NCBI GenBank assembly: GCA_016719575.1
Contig: JADJYV010000013.1
Span: 1,550,001-1,614,000, forward strand
Reading direction: 5' to 3'
Length of the DNA stretch: 64,000 nucleotides
Source: Pseudobdellovibrionaceae bacterium
Lineage (GTDB): Bacteria > Bdellovibrionota > Bdellovibrionia > Bdellovibrionales > Bdellovibrionaceae
Made by a program: the position numbers and the translations under genes. Positions 1-7,952 of the stretch are shown piece after piece (the stretch's first letter is position 1; every line of letters starts with the position of its first letter). The notes under the pieces are model-generated. The model worked only from the letters and a program-made list of their open reading frames with translations. It was not told where the DNA came from and ran no database searches.

Positions 1-830
1 CCTTGCAAAGTCGAAATCCTCATGGAGATAGCCGCCTGGAAATATTTGAAAAGTTGAGGCTTTCGACAGAAGTTAAAGATTTTTGGGCCAATAGAAAAAA
101 CAGTTGGATACCAAGGGGTTTTATTTTACTGGGAAAATGGGAATCACATTTTCAAAAACTGGGAAAAATTTTTAGAGACTACTTGCAGTGCGATTTTTCT
201 GGAATTTTCAAAGCGCAAAATTTATCAGAACAAATTGAGCTTTATGAAAGCCAGTGGCCAAAGGTTCGATGGAATTCATTCATGCGGATTCTTGCCAGCG
301 AATATGTCTTCAATAAGTTCTTATATAAAGGTCATTTCAGTGGAAAAGAAGAGCACAGAACTGAGCAACGACCTCCCTATAGATTTATTATCGAAGAGTT
401 TGGTAGAATATTTAGAACCCAATTGGTTCGAAAAAACTATTTTATGCAAATTTTGTTTCTTGGTGAGATTCGATACGAAGAAGGCTTGCCTCTAGAAGCG
501 CAAAGCGAAATTATTCAAAAGATCAAGAACTCTAAAACCAAACTAAATTACCATGTAGGTAATCTTTTGGATCTGCTTCCTAAAAATGCTTATGATTTTA
601 TTTCATTATCAGACACCATTTCATATCTATCCGATCAAGAGGCGAATGAAATCTTGCAGAGGTTGAGTGCCGACACCGCCAGTGGCTCTCAGGTGGTCAT
701 TCGTTCATTTATGAGAAGTCCCCAAAAAATTAATACTCAAAATTGGACGAGGTTAGAAGATAAAGAAAAATGGGCTCATCAGTTGGATGGAACCGGCGTT
801 TACGAGTTTCATATCTTTAAAAAGACGTAA
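1..830 (+). CDS. DUF3419 / BtaA-like 3-amino-3-carboxypropyl transferase, 5' end missing
   Basis: This gene runs off the left edge of the window; the frame is open from base 3 and stops at 830, so about 275 C-terminal residues are visible. The first in-frame TTG at 3 is not a convincing start. The pattern resembles DUF3419 proteins (BtaA type), which move the 3-amino-3-carboxypropyl group of S-adenosylmethionine to diacylglycerol in betaine-lipid synthesis. Supporting stretches are an N-K-F-L-Y-K-G-H-F block followed by P-P-Y-R-F, a Y-F-M-Q-I-L-F-L-G-E block, and a late S-L-S-D-T-I-S-Y-L motif where the family has its second substrate-binding loop. A generic class I methyltransferase is the alternative. 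Family-level call moderate; substrate is inference. Confidence 0.6.
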   Translation, partial: LQSRNPHGDSRLEIFEKLRLSTEVKDFWANRKNSWIPRGFILLGKWESHFQKLGKIFRDYLQCDFSGIFKAQNLSEQIELYESQWPKVRWNSFMRILASEYVFNKFLYKGHFSGKEEHRTEQRPPYRFIIEEFGRIFRTQLVRKNYFMQILFLGEIRYEEGLPLEAQSEIIQKIKNSKTKLNYHVGNLLDLLPKNAYDFISLSDTISYLSDQEANEILQRLSADTASGSQVVIRSFMRSPQKINTQNWTRLEDKEKWAHQLDGTGVYEFHIFKKT

Positions 831-950
831 TTACCAGTACAGTTGCCGCTAAGCATCCCACAGAACAGAGTTTGCTTCTGGCGGCCACGCGCGTTAGATG
901 TTAGTTCTATTTTCGATACGCTAAAAAGAATATTTAAATCGGAGGCGACC

Positions 951-2198
951 TTGCCAACTTCAACACCTGTTTCTTCATCAGATTTCCACCCTGTAGAGGC
1001 TATGGCAGATTTGCGCCATGAGTTCGGTGAACATGGTGGCGTAAATATGTCCATCGAGGCCAGCACTACGTTTTCTGTTCTCGATGCCAAGACTCTGCCT
1101 GAAATTTTCAGAGGACTACGCGGACCAGACCAGTGCGGCTGCTTCCTATACGGAAGACACTTTAATCCTACAGTTTATAATTTAGGAAAACAGCTCGCCC
1201 AAATGGAAGGCGCAGAAGCAGGTTATTGTACGTCTTCGGGAATGGGAGCCATCTCTTCTGTTCTTTTACAGTGCTGCGATATGGGCGATGAAATTTTGGC
1301 TAGTTCCACCATTTACGGTGGTACCTATGCGCTTCTTCATGATTACTTGCCAAAAAAGTGTGGGATAAAAACACATTTCGTTGATGTACAAGACCTCTCA
1401 TTCGTGATGAATTCGATCACCCCCAAAACAAAAGTTATCTATGTGGAAACCATCTCAAATCCCATGTTACAGGTCGCAGATATTCCCGCCCTGGCTCAAA
1501 TTGCAAAAAAACATGGAATTAAACTTATTGTCGATAATACATTTTCTCCACTAATGGTTTCGCCAATAAAGCTTGGCGCCGATATCGTAGTCTACTCGTT
1601 AACAAAGTACATTAATGGCGCCTCTGATATTATCGCTGGTGCCGTCTGTGCTTCACACTCATTTATCGAATCCATGATGGATTTGCACCTAGGGTCCCTG
1701 ATGTTACTCGGCCCCACTCTAGATCCCCATTCGGCATCAGCAATCAGCTTACGCCTGCCCCACCTTTACTTGCGAATAAAGGAGCACTCTCAGAGAGCCC
1801 TTCTCTTCTCAAAGAGACTGAAAGATCTTGGCGTCACAGTGATTTATCCTGGCTTAGAAGGTCACTCTGGCAAAAAAATCCTTGAGCGCGTTGGTCACCA
1901 AGAATTTGGCTATGGTGGCATATTTTGCGTTGATATGGGCACTTCCGAAAAAGCCAATCAATTGATGGACACTCTGCAAAACGAGCAAAAATTTGGGATT
2001 ATGGCGGTGAGCCTTGGCTTCTCTGAAACCCTGATGACTTGCCCCGCAAGCACGACTTCCAGTGAAATGACTGATGAAGATCTCAGGAAGTCTGGCATCC
2101 TTCCTGGCCTAGTTCGCATGTCGATCGGCTATACTGGAACAGTCGAGCAGCGATGGAGCCAGTTGGAGCAGGCCGTTAAAAAAATCGCAAGTTTATAA
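951..2198 (+). CDS. PLP-dependent Cys/Met metabolism enzyme (methionine gamma-lyase / O-acylhomoserine sulfhydrylase family)
   Basis: Fold-type I PLP enzyme of the gamma-family, about 415 residues. The PLP lysine lies in Y-S-L-T-K-Y-I-N-G, and the family motifs Y-x-R-x-x-N-P-T-like (Y-G-R-H-F-N-P-T), S-S-G-M-G-A and D-N-T-F are all present, so it should be active. The frame is open from a TTG at 843, but the TTG at 951 has a GGAGG at 941-945 with a 5-base gap and is the better start; the protein then begins just before the conserved core. It is a distant paralogue of the enzyme at 36742-37905. Substrate (methionine, cystathionine or O-acetylhomoserine) cannot be decided from sequence. A strong terminator follows directly. 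Confidence 0.85.
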   Translation: MPTSTPVSSSDFHPVEAMADLRHEFGEHGGVNMSIEASTTFSVLDAKTLPEIFRGLRGPDQCGCFLYGRHFNPTVYNLGKQLAQMEGAEAGYCTSSGMGAISSVLLQCCDMGDEILASSTIYGGTYALLHDYLPKKCGIKTHFVDVQDLSFVMNSITPKTKVIYVETISNPMLQVADIPALAQIAKKHGIKLIVDNTFSPLMVSPIKLGADIVVYSLTKYINGASDIIAGAVCASHSFIESMMDLHLGSLMLLGPTLDPHSASAISLRLPHLYLRIKEHSQRALLFSKRLKDLGVTVIYPGLEGHSGKKILERVGHQEFGYGGIFCVDMGTSEKANQLMDTLQNEQKFGIMAVSLGFSETLMTCPASTTSSEMTDEDLRKSGILPGLVRMSIGYTGTVEQRWSQLEQAVKKIASL

Positions 2199-2207
2199 AA
2201 ATAAAAG

Positions 2208-2239
2208 CGGCCGTCGATTTTTTAAGCCGACGGCCGTTT
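2208..2239 (+). terminator. Rho-independent terminator after the PLP enzyme gene
   Basis: A nine-base perfect inverted repeat (CGGCCGTCG at 2208-2216, CGACGGCCG at 2228-2236) closes an A/T-rich loop and is followed by TTTG. An A-run precedes the left arm, so it may also end weak transcription from the right. Confidence 0.8.
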
Positions 2240-2280
2240 GTTATCTGACCATTATTTAAAATATATATTGAGATATAAAC

Positions 2281-2370
2281 CTATTTAATCTCTACAGAAC
2301 ATTTACGAACTACAGTTTCGCCATTTGCCGCATCGAACTCGATCAGGAATTCTATTCTCCCTCTGAATAT
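2281..2370 (-). pseudogene. C-terminal relic of a small secreted protein (paralogue of the gene at 2903-3301)
   Basis: Directly downstream of, and in another frame from, the 125-residue secreted protein, the minus strand encodes a peptide ending at a TAG at 2281-2283. Its last residues read D-A-A-N-G-E-T-V-V-R-K-C-S-V-E-I-K, against D-A-A-S-G-E-T-I-A-R-R-C-T-V-K-I-K at the end of the intact 132-residue protein: 11 of 17 identical. No start or signal peptide is left. I read this as the tail of a duplicated copy that lost its 5' part. Confidence 0.6.
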
Positions 2371-2729
2371 TTGCACTTCAGATTAAGTGCTGTGAATACT
2401 CTTTTTCCTTTAGCGAGGTCGTCAATATAAAACTCTCCATCTTTAATATTTAAACCGGCCTGATAAGTATTAAAAGAATTATTTGCGAAAACTAAGCTTA
2501 CATTTTTCATGGCTTTTCCAGAGTTATCAAATACTATTCCATCTATTTCAACTTTACCGCGAAATAGATTTGCAGGTATTTCGCTACCAGTTTTAGTCGC
2601 TGATAATACTAGACCCTCTACTCTGTTTGAAAACGCGACTACGGCCTTTTTCCCTTCACATCTCCAGTACGCAGCATTGGCAGCAGAAGAAATCGTAACA
2701 AGACTCAAAACTACGATAAGCTTATTCAT
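2352..2729 (-). CDS. Small secreted protein of unknown function
   Basis: A 125-residue protein with a clear Sec signal peptide (M-N-K-L then a hydrophobic core ending S-A-A-N-A-A, cleavage near residue 19). The mature part has two cysteines, one near its start (W-R-C) and one near its end (L-K-C), which could pair in the periplasm, and looks beta-rich. I do not recognise a family. It is the last of three minus-strand genes for small exported proteins (3361-3819, 2903-3301, this one), and its stop abuts the decayed copy of its neighbour. The spacing of about 170 bases and a terminator upstream suggest it has its own promoter. Confidence 0.65.
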   Translation of the reverse strand: MNKLIVVLSLVTISSAANAAYWRCEGKKAVVAFSNRVEGLVLSATKTGSEIPANLFRGKVEIDGIVFDNSGKAMKNVSLVFANNSFNTYQAGLNIKDGEFYIDDLAKGKRVFTALNLKCKYSEGE

Positions 2730-2837
2730 AGAATCCTCTATTAATTCCGTTCCATTTCAGTAGGAGCTTGATTGCTCGCTTTACGATGAAACTCTTCATT
2801 TAGGACACCAGTATAGATGCCATCTAGATCATGTTGT

Positions 2838-2886
2838 TAAAAAAATCACACGTGCGTAATACGCCCCTTGGTTGCGCATTACGCAC
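2838..2886 (-). terminator. Rho-independent terminator of the 2903-3301 gene
   Basis: A perfect nine-base inverted repeat (GTGCGTAAT at 2852-2860 and ATTACGCAC at 2878-2886) is followed, reading the minus strand, by a run of seven T within 2838-2850. It lies 17 bases past the stop of the 132-residue secreted protein. Confidence 0.75.
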
Positions 2887-2902
2887 TTCGCATAGAAACA
2901 TG

Positions 2903-3301
2903 CTACTTAATTTTTACAGTGCAACGACGAGCAATAGTTTCGCCACTTGCTGCATCCATCTCGAGAACATCTGCTTTTTTTCCACTATCAACAATTTCGG
3001 CCATAATTTGATGGCTAGCATTTGCTGTGTCATGCATATGATATATTGGCGTTCCCTCTAAGGACTCTTTAGATCCTACGAGATTCGTGGTGACAGAAGG
3101 AATAAGCGTTCCTGCCGTCGAATCTTGACCAGGCGCACTCAAGGCTCCTTTGAATCCATATCTATTTGAGGCGTCTTCTTCAATTTCGAGTACAATCTTT
3201 TGGCCGGCTTCCGTTCCGCAGTTATAAACAACAGACTTTGCAAAAACCGTGTTTGCACAAAGGACAACTGGCACAAGTGCCGTAAGTAATTTAATCTTCA
3301 T
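2903..3301 (-). CDS. Small secreted protein of unknown function
   Basis: A 132-residue exported protein with a signal peptide ending A-N-T-V-F-A (cleavage near residue 22). The mature protein has two cysteines (Y-N-C near the start, R-R-C near the end) and a conserved-looking tail D-A-A-S-G-E-T that is also found in the relic at 2281-2370, so the family duplicated locally. A GAGCTCC element just upstream of the ATG (minus strand) gives a GGAG-type ribosome site. No family recognised; a periplasmic role is inferred from the signal peptide only. Confidence 0.7.
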   Translation of the reverse strand: MKIKLLTALVPVVLCANTVFAKSVVYNCGTEAGQKIVLEIEEDASNRYGFKGALSAPGQDSTAGTLIPSVTTNLVGSKESLEGTPIYHMHDTANASHQIMAEIVDSGKKADVLEMDAASGETIARRCTVKIK

Positions 3302-3360
3302 AAGAGCTCCTATTTTAAATGTTCACCGTAAAATCGGTGGTTTTAGTTACTTTTGAAATT

Positions 3361-3819
3361 CTAATTCTCCAATTTGAGCGTGATCATTCCCTTATTATTC
3401 ACTAAAGCAAGAAGATCGCTGAGGGAGGGCACACTACGGAAAGCAATGCCCTGATCAAAGCAGGCAATAGTAAGATTTATTTTCTGATCTGAACTTGTAA
3501 AATCGACCTGTGTGGTAATACTAGCCCCAATTGAACCTGCGTCTTTGTACGTCACACGATCTTGTGCTGATGAAGAGCCAACAAGTATCTGACCCTGCAC
3601 TAAATTAATGACACTTCGAGACTCGGCTCGAATACCGCACTTTTCATTTAAATCAATAATAAGAACATATTTACCAGAATATTCGTCTTTGTCTGCTGAC
3701 TGGAAATTTGCATCAACTTTAATAGCTGTTTTTAGGTTTGCATAAGAATCGCCTTTGTCAGCATGACAAATTGAAGTTGTCGACAGAATCACCGCTAATG
3801 ATAAAATAAATTTCGTCAT
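3361..3819 (-). CDS. Small secreted protein of unknown function
   Basis: The open frame extends to 3927, but the ATG at 3819 begins a textbook signal peptide (M-T-K-F-I-L-S-L-A-V then S-I-C-H-A, cleavage near residue 20), giving 152 residues. An ATG at 3861 with AGGA very close is the alternative and would add a basic 14-residue leader. The mature part has two cysteines (E-K-C-G and I-A-C-F) and several beta-strand-like stretches. Not recognised. It heads the group of small secreted proteins on this strand, and a pentanucleotide repeat lies upstream of it. Confidence 0.6.
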   Translation of the reverse strand: MTKFILSLAVILSTTSICHADKGDSYANLKTAIKVDANFQSADKDEYSGKYVLIIDLNEKCGIRAESRSVINLVQGQILVGSSSAQDRVTYKDAGSIGASITTQVDFTSSDQKINLTIACFDQGIAFRSVPSLSDLLALVNNKGMITLKLEN

Positions 3820-3971
3820 AAACTTTGTTGTCGCTGCAAATTTGACGGAAATTTTTTCCATAGTCCTAGCAACGATCCTTTCCGTAGTCCATAATGCACA
3901 AACAATGCTATGCTGACATCGATCCATTTCAATCTGGCGAGTTCAAAGTGAATAACTATTTTACGGGTCGT

Positions 3972-3996
3972 AATTGAATTGAATTGAATTGAATTG
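3972..3996. repeat. Pentanucleotide tandem repeat, AATTG x5
   Basis: Five perfect AATTG units lie end to end in the spacer between the minus-strand secreted-protein gene and the plus-strand mini-lipoprotein ORF. It is outside any convincing coding frame. Such short repeats can change copy number by slippage. Confidence 0.8.
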
Positions 3997-4148
3997 AAGA
4001 AACAGGGACTTAGAAGATATTGCCAACGCTTTTCAGATTAGTGACCTTTTGCGTACAAAGCGTTAACCGATTCAACCAGTCCGAAACCAGACCGCCTTAA
4101 TGCTCCGCAATCATCATTTCTCATTAAAACCCGGCATCCTCTGGCAAC

Positions 4149-4178
4149 AAAAAAAGCGGCACTGAAAGCCGCTTTTAA
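4149..4178. terminator. Bidirectional terminator-like hairpin upstream of the mini-lipoprotein ORF
   Basis: AAAAGCGGC (4152-4160) and GCCGCTTTT (4168-4176) are a perfect inverted repeat with a 7-base loop. Read on the minus strand it ends in a run of seven T; on the plus strand in four T. It sits 35 bases before the small ORF at 4213, so it could also be a leader attenuator. The rest of the 3928-4148 stretch holds only the AATTG repeat and no gene I can support. Confidence 0.65.
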
Positions 4179-4191
4179 GGATAAGAGACCC

Positions 4192-4207
4192 CCTCTAACA
4201 AAGGAGG
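4192..4207 (+). promoter_or_regulatory. Possible Shine-Dalgarno-sequestering stem
   Basis: CCTCT at 4192-4196 can pair with the GGAGG ribosome-binding site at 4203-4207 across a six-base AACAAA loop. The stem is short (five pairs, one G-U), so it would be at most a modest translational brake on the ORF starting at 4213. Confidence 0.35.
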
Positions 4208-4212
4208 ATCCT

Positions 4213-4311
4213 ATGAAAAGAAAATCAACCGTGATTTCTTTTCGGCTATCCATAAAAAATCTGCAGATCTTAATTTTAGTTCTATTGCTTTTATTAAGTT
4301 CTTGCGGTTAG
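4213..4311 (+). CDS. Mini-lipoprotein ORF: signal peptide followed by only Cys-Gly
   Basis: A 32-residue ORF starts at an ATG six bases after a strong AAAGGAGG. It encodes a basic N-region (M-K-R-K-S), a run of Leu/Ile/Val and a canonical lipobox L-S-S-C, then a single Gly and the stop. If processed by Lgt and signal peptidase II, the product would be a lipidated Cys-Gly dipeptide. It lies 100 bases upstream of the Y-family polymerase gene on the same strand and behind a hairpin. Such signal-peptide-only lipoproteins loosely recall colicin lysis peptides, which are longer. Strong ribosome site and coherent composition support it as real; function unknown. Confidence 0.55.
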   Translation: MKRKSTVISFRLSIKNLQILILVLLLLLSSCG

Positions 4312-4410
4312 GTTCAGATAGTTCAACATGCTGACTCAGCCTATGTTTTCGTTAAAAAGCACCGTCTATCTTCTAATAGGATTCTCAAAGCCCTACAAAT
4401 AGAGGTATGG

Positions 4411-5625
4411 TTGCCACACATGGTTCGCTGGCTTTATCTTGATCTTAATTCATTCTTTGCCTCTTGTGAGCAACAAGAGAATCCCTCCCTTCGAGGAAAG
4501 CCCGTGGCCGTTGTGCCGCTGGTGGCCGAGACAACAGCGGTTTTGGCCGCGAGCTATGAAGCCAAGGCCAAGGGCATTAAAACTGGCACGCTCGTGCGAG
4601 AGGCCAAACGCCTCTGCCCAGAGCTGAACTTAGTTAAATCTCAGCATAAAACCTATATTTCGTATCATCAAAAAGTGCGTGATGTTGTTGAAAGCTGCGT
4701 TCCTATACACTCCGTTTGCTCAATTGATGAATTCGCTTGCGAACTCACGGGATCACAACAAAATTTGGATATTGCAAAGGCCCTTGCAATAAGAATTAAA
4801 AACGAAGTTCGAGAAAAAGTAGGCATCTGTCTCACCTCCTCCATCGGGCTTGCCCCAAACATGCTATTGGCAAAAATGGCAAGCGATATACAAAAACCAG
4901 ATGGACTTACTGCGATTGAGCCCGAAGAATTGCCTACACGACTTTTTGCTCTCAAACTCCGCGATATTCCAGGAGTGGGGCCAAAAATGGAATATCGCCT
5001 GAATCAAAAAGGCATCACCACTATGCAACAACTATTGGCTTTAAATGAGATGCAGATGCATGGGGCTTGGGGAAGCGTCGTCGGAAGTCGATATTATTAT
5101 CTTTTACGCGGCACCAATATTTTGCTGCCAAAAAATAAATCTCAAAGCATCAGCCATCAGCACGTTCTGCCACCTAACACTCGGTCCTGGGAGGGCGCCT
5201 TGGGAATTGCACAAAAACTTCTCTCGAAAACCGCAATTCGTCTGCGCAAGGAAGGTTTTTTAACAAAACGAATGAGCCTTCATGTTAAGTTTATCAACCA
5301 TCATGAAAAATTCGAGCGCTCCGTTAAGCTTCAAGAGACCCAGGACACCTCCCTGCTTCTAACTCATTTAAACCGTTTTTTTTCTGAATTAGATCGTAGA
5401 CACAAGCCGCTTATGGTCTCTGTTGTTCTCTCGGACTTTAGCAAAGCCGAAAATCATCAATTCTCTTTTTTCGAAAACACCAAGCGCGAACAAATTTTCG
5501 GCGTTGTCGATAAAATCAATGAGAAGTTCGGCAAAGACACCGTCTATCTCGCTTGCCTTCAAGACAAAATGAATTTGGCCCCAACCGCCATCGCCTTTTC
5601 TCGCATCCCTGAACTTGAGGAATAA
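4411..5625 (+). CDS. dinB: Y-family DNA polymerase (DinB/Pol IV-like)
   Basis: A 404-residue translesion polymerase. The catalytic carboxylates are in place: Y-L-D-L-N-S-F-F near residue 10 and S-I-D-E-F near residue 107. A helix-hairpin-helix thumb (L-R-D-I-P-G-V-G-P-K) follows near 190, then a little-finger domain; the length is slightly above E. coli DinB (351). The TTG at 4411 has AGAGG five bases upstream; the in-frame ATG at 4420 is the alternative. No C-terminal beta-clamp motif is obvious, although Q-F-S-F-F near residue 350 fits a Q-x-x-L/F-F clamp peptide. The mini-lipoprotein ORF upstream may share its transcript. I saw no recognisable LexA site. Confidence 0.85.
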   Translation: MPHMVRWLYLDLNSFFASCEQQENPSLRGKPVAVVPLVAETTAVLAASYEAKAKGIKTGTLVREAKRLCPELNLVKSQHKTYISYHQKVRDVVESCVPIHSVCSIDEFACELTGSQQNLDIAKALAIRIKNEVREKVGICLTSSIGLAPNMLLAKMASDIQKPDGLTAIEPEELPTRLFALKLRDIPGVGPKMEYRLNQKGITTMQQLLALNEMQMHGAWGSVVGSRYYYLLRGTNILLPKNKSQSISHQHVLPPNTRSWEGALGIAQKLLSKTAIRLRKEGFLTKRMSLHVKFINHHEKFERSVKLQETQDTSLLLTHLNRFFSELDRRHKPLMVSVVLSDFSKAENHQFSFFENTKREQIFGVVDKINEKFGKDTVYLACLQDKMNLAPTAIAFSRIPELEE

Positions 5626-5664
5626 AACGAAGTCGTGAAGGCAGAGTCGTTTATCGTGACATTT

Positions 5665-7824
5665 TTACTTCGGCGGTGGATTGATAATTTTGCCAGGTCC
5701 GGCATTTTCACCACCAAGATCGAGATCTTCAGAATACAGATAGTCAGAGGAAACCAACTTAACTGAATATCCCGTACGTCCCCCAATAATGCAGTCGCCC
5801 GACGTTGCAATAGTCTCCCCGCCATTTTTTAATGGCTTCGTTAGGCACTTACCAAAACGCTCTTCGTCCAACGAGTAATCCTTTAAGTTTTTTCCAACCC
5901 ACGAAGTTAAAACCTGAGCAACGTCCAGTGCAACATAAAGCAGCTTTTTTTCAAAATCGACTTTCGGTTCAGGAATTTGGGGATTATCAGTCTTTACAAA
6001 CTCAAGCGCCTTGTACTGCTCTCGAATACTGTATTCCGTATAGTTCTTATTGCCTAATCGAACGCCCAAATCTGGCCTTACTAAATACTTAAAGCCAGGG
6101 ACTTTTTGTATATACCCCTCTTTAATTTTTATATAATAGTTGTGATAAAAATCGGGATCGATCGAGTAATATGTTAGGTCAAACTGATCCGGCAGAATCG
6201 CTGCGAGCTCGAGCGATCTCATTCGTGGATAAGCATCCTGCTCATTGTCCCAAGCTAAAATGTCGCCCGTCTTTTTTGTTCCGAACTCGTCCTGCAGATG
6301 ATTCCAATGATTAAAGTTTGGCTCGTCTGATTTTTTTGCATCTAACGGCTCTGCCTCTAGTTTGTTTGCGGGGCGCGAGCTCCAAGTCGCATCTAAATTG
6401 TAAATCGCTCGCCCCCATTGTCCTTGAACCGCTCGAGACTTCATGCCGAATTTGTCGCCTACAAAGCGGCTATAATTCGGAGCTCTTGAGGCGTCTTGAT
6501 AGTTAGCCACCTGTCCCTTGTCGCTCAGGCGCGACGGCAACAAAGGATCGCTGCGCTTGCCACCATTTGACTGCGACGAACCACTTGTCCACACAGCATT
6601 GTACCAAGGACCAATCTTGCCGCCGAACGGCTTTGCAAAGCCCTGCGCCTTTAGTTTGACTCCATTTAATGGCATAAACGGAATATTTGGCGTCGTCTCT
6701 GCCTTAACCCCAACGTAGGCCATACACCAAGGATTTTTTTCGAAACCAACAGAACTATTGTAAGGGGCTTCACGCTGACCGATAAACTGAGACAGATTTT
6801 CGATTTGCTTTGAAAGGACCGTGCTAAAATTCGGCATAGTGTCTGGACGTTGATTACCTAGTTCCTTTGGGATCGGCCTGATTTGCGTGCTATCGCATAG
6901 TGAATCCATAAAAACAAAGGCGGGCGCAATTTTAATCTCTGAGAGCCACTTCGCGGCCTGTGTATCCGCCTGCCCAACGGCATTGCACCCCTCAAGACCG
7001 AGGCCATTAACAACTGTCAACTTTAAGTTGCTGCCTTTTGCTTTGTTCGCCTCTGTCAGGTTATTTTCAAGGGTTGCGCGAATCCCTTCGCTGACGAGTT
7101 CTCCACTAATCTCGCGAAAATTATCCGTAGATTCACTCAAGCCGCGCGAGAGCATGTTAATCAACTGCTTGCGTTCGCCTTGATCACGATTAAAAGCCAC
7201 CAAAAATTCACCAAGAATAAAATAATTGAACTGACCGACAAACTCACACCGCTTCCGCGCAGTGTTTAGGGCGGCGGTCGCGGCCGCTGTGATTGAAGCA
7301 TTAAGAGAGAGAAATCCCGCAATCACGGGCGGAGGCCTGAATAAGTTAATTGTTCGCAGCGAACTTTGATACTTGCAGGTGCTTTCACTCCCTGGCATGG
7401 GGTGAAACGGAACATAGGTTACACAAAAGGCCGGAGAATCATAGTAATCTTTTTGTGCCCCAGACAAATTTTCTGGATAGCCATCTATATCATCCGATCT
7501 GATTTGACGTGCGTCTTTGTCATAGGGATGTGTATTATAATCACCCGCCGTTCCTAACTGTCGATATCTCCAAGAGAGCAATTTCCAACTCTGACGAATT
7601 TGATAGTTTGTGTGCGCGATGGCGTTCAGCATTTCTGCTTGCTTGGCGGCGCCATAGTAAGCCGCAATATCCACAGAGTTTTGCAAATTAATTTTGTGGT
7701 GAACTAAAAGCCCCACGTTGATAATCATCGCAAAAAATAAAAATAGTACGGGAAAGATCATTGCAATAAATATTGCAACCTGTCCCTGTCTGTTATTAAT
7801 GCACCGACGTAACTTTTTACTCAT
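5665..7824 (-). CDS. TadG-like pilus-assembly / Flp-type membrane-anchored protein
   Basis: A 719-residue protein with the TadE/TadG N-terminal signature: a basic start, N-R-Q-G-Q-V-A at residues 12-18, then a hydrophobic segment to about residue 45, then Q-N-S-V-D-I-A-A-Y-Y-G-A, the typical TadG stretch. The rest is a large extracytoplasmic region of unknown fold with many Tyr, Pro and Asn and several cysteines. TadG proteins are pseudopilin-like parts of Tad/Flp secretion systems. It stands alone between dinB (convergent, 39-base gap without a hairpin) and a divergent secreted protein, far from the other Tad-like genes at 39-40 kb and 59-60 kb. Family call is from the N-terminus only. Confidence 0.6.
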   Translation of the reverse strand: MSKKLRRCINNRQGQVAIFIAMIFPVLFLFFAMIINVGLLVHHKINLQNSVDIAAYYGAAKQAEMLNAIAHTNYQIRQSWKLLSWRYRQLGTAGDYNTHPYDKDARQIRSDDIDGYPENLSGAQKDYYDSPAFCVTYVPFHPMPGSESTCKYQSSLRTINLFRPPPVIAGFLSLNASITAAATAALNTARKRCEFVGQFNYFILGEFLVAFNRDQGERKQLINMLSRGLSESTDNFREISGELVSEGIRATLENNLTEANKAKGSNLKLTVVNGLGLEGCNAVGQADTQAAKWLSEIKIAPAFVFMDSLCDSTQIRPIPKELGNQRPDTMPNFSTVLSKQIENLSQFIGQREAPYNSSVGFEKNPWCMAYVGVKAETTPNIPFMPLNGVKLKAQGFAKPFGGKIGPWYNAVWTSGSSQSNGGKRSDPLLPSRLSDKGQVANYQDASRAPNYSRFVGDKFGMKSRAVQGQWGRAIYNLDATWSSRPANKLEAEPLDAKKSDEPNFNHWNHLQDEFGTKKTGDILAWDNEQDAYPRMRSLELAAILPDQFDLTYYSIDPDFYHNYYIKIKEGYIQKVPGFKYLVRPDLGVRLGNKNYTEYSIREQYKALEFVKTDNPQIPEPKVDFEKKLLYVALDVAQVLTSWVGKNLKDYSLDEERFGKCLTKPLKNGGETIATSGDCIIGGRTGYSVKLVSSDYLYSEDLDLGGENAGPGKIINPPPK

Positions 7825-7952
7825 AGAGTCTTACTATTCTCTCTGATTCTCGACGCGCGGGCAACCTAGTATAAGAACCGGACCTTGAACTCTTTGACAT
7901 CACCCCTTAGTAAAGTAGACTTTTATCCGTGACGCACAGGAGGTCCCAGACC

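Noticed and set aside
4100..4165. 22-codon plus-strand ORF ending in the hairpin at 4152-4176
   Set aside because: It looked like an attenuation leader peptide, but it has no ribosome site and no regulatory codon run.
4038..4253. 71-residue minus-strand open frame
   Set aside because: It runs through the terminator hairpin and antisense to the mini-lipoprotein ORF, has no ribosome site and no protein-like composition.
4312..4410. Search for a LexA box upstream of the Y-family polymerase
   Set aside because: No palindromic site resembling a known LexA box was seen; the LexA consensus of this group is uncertain to me.
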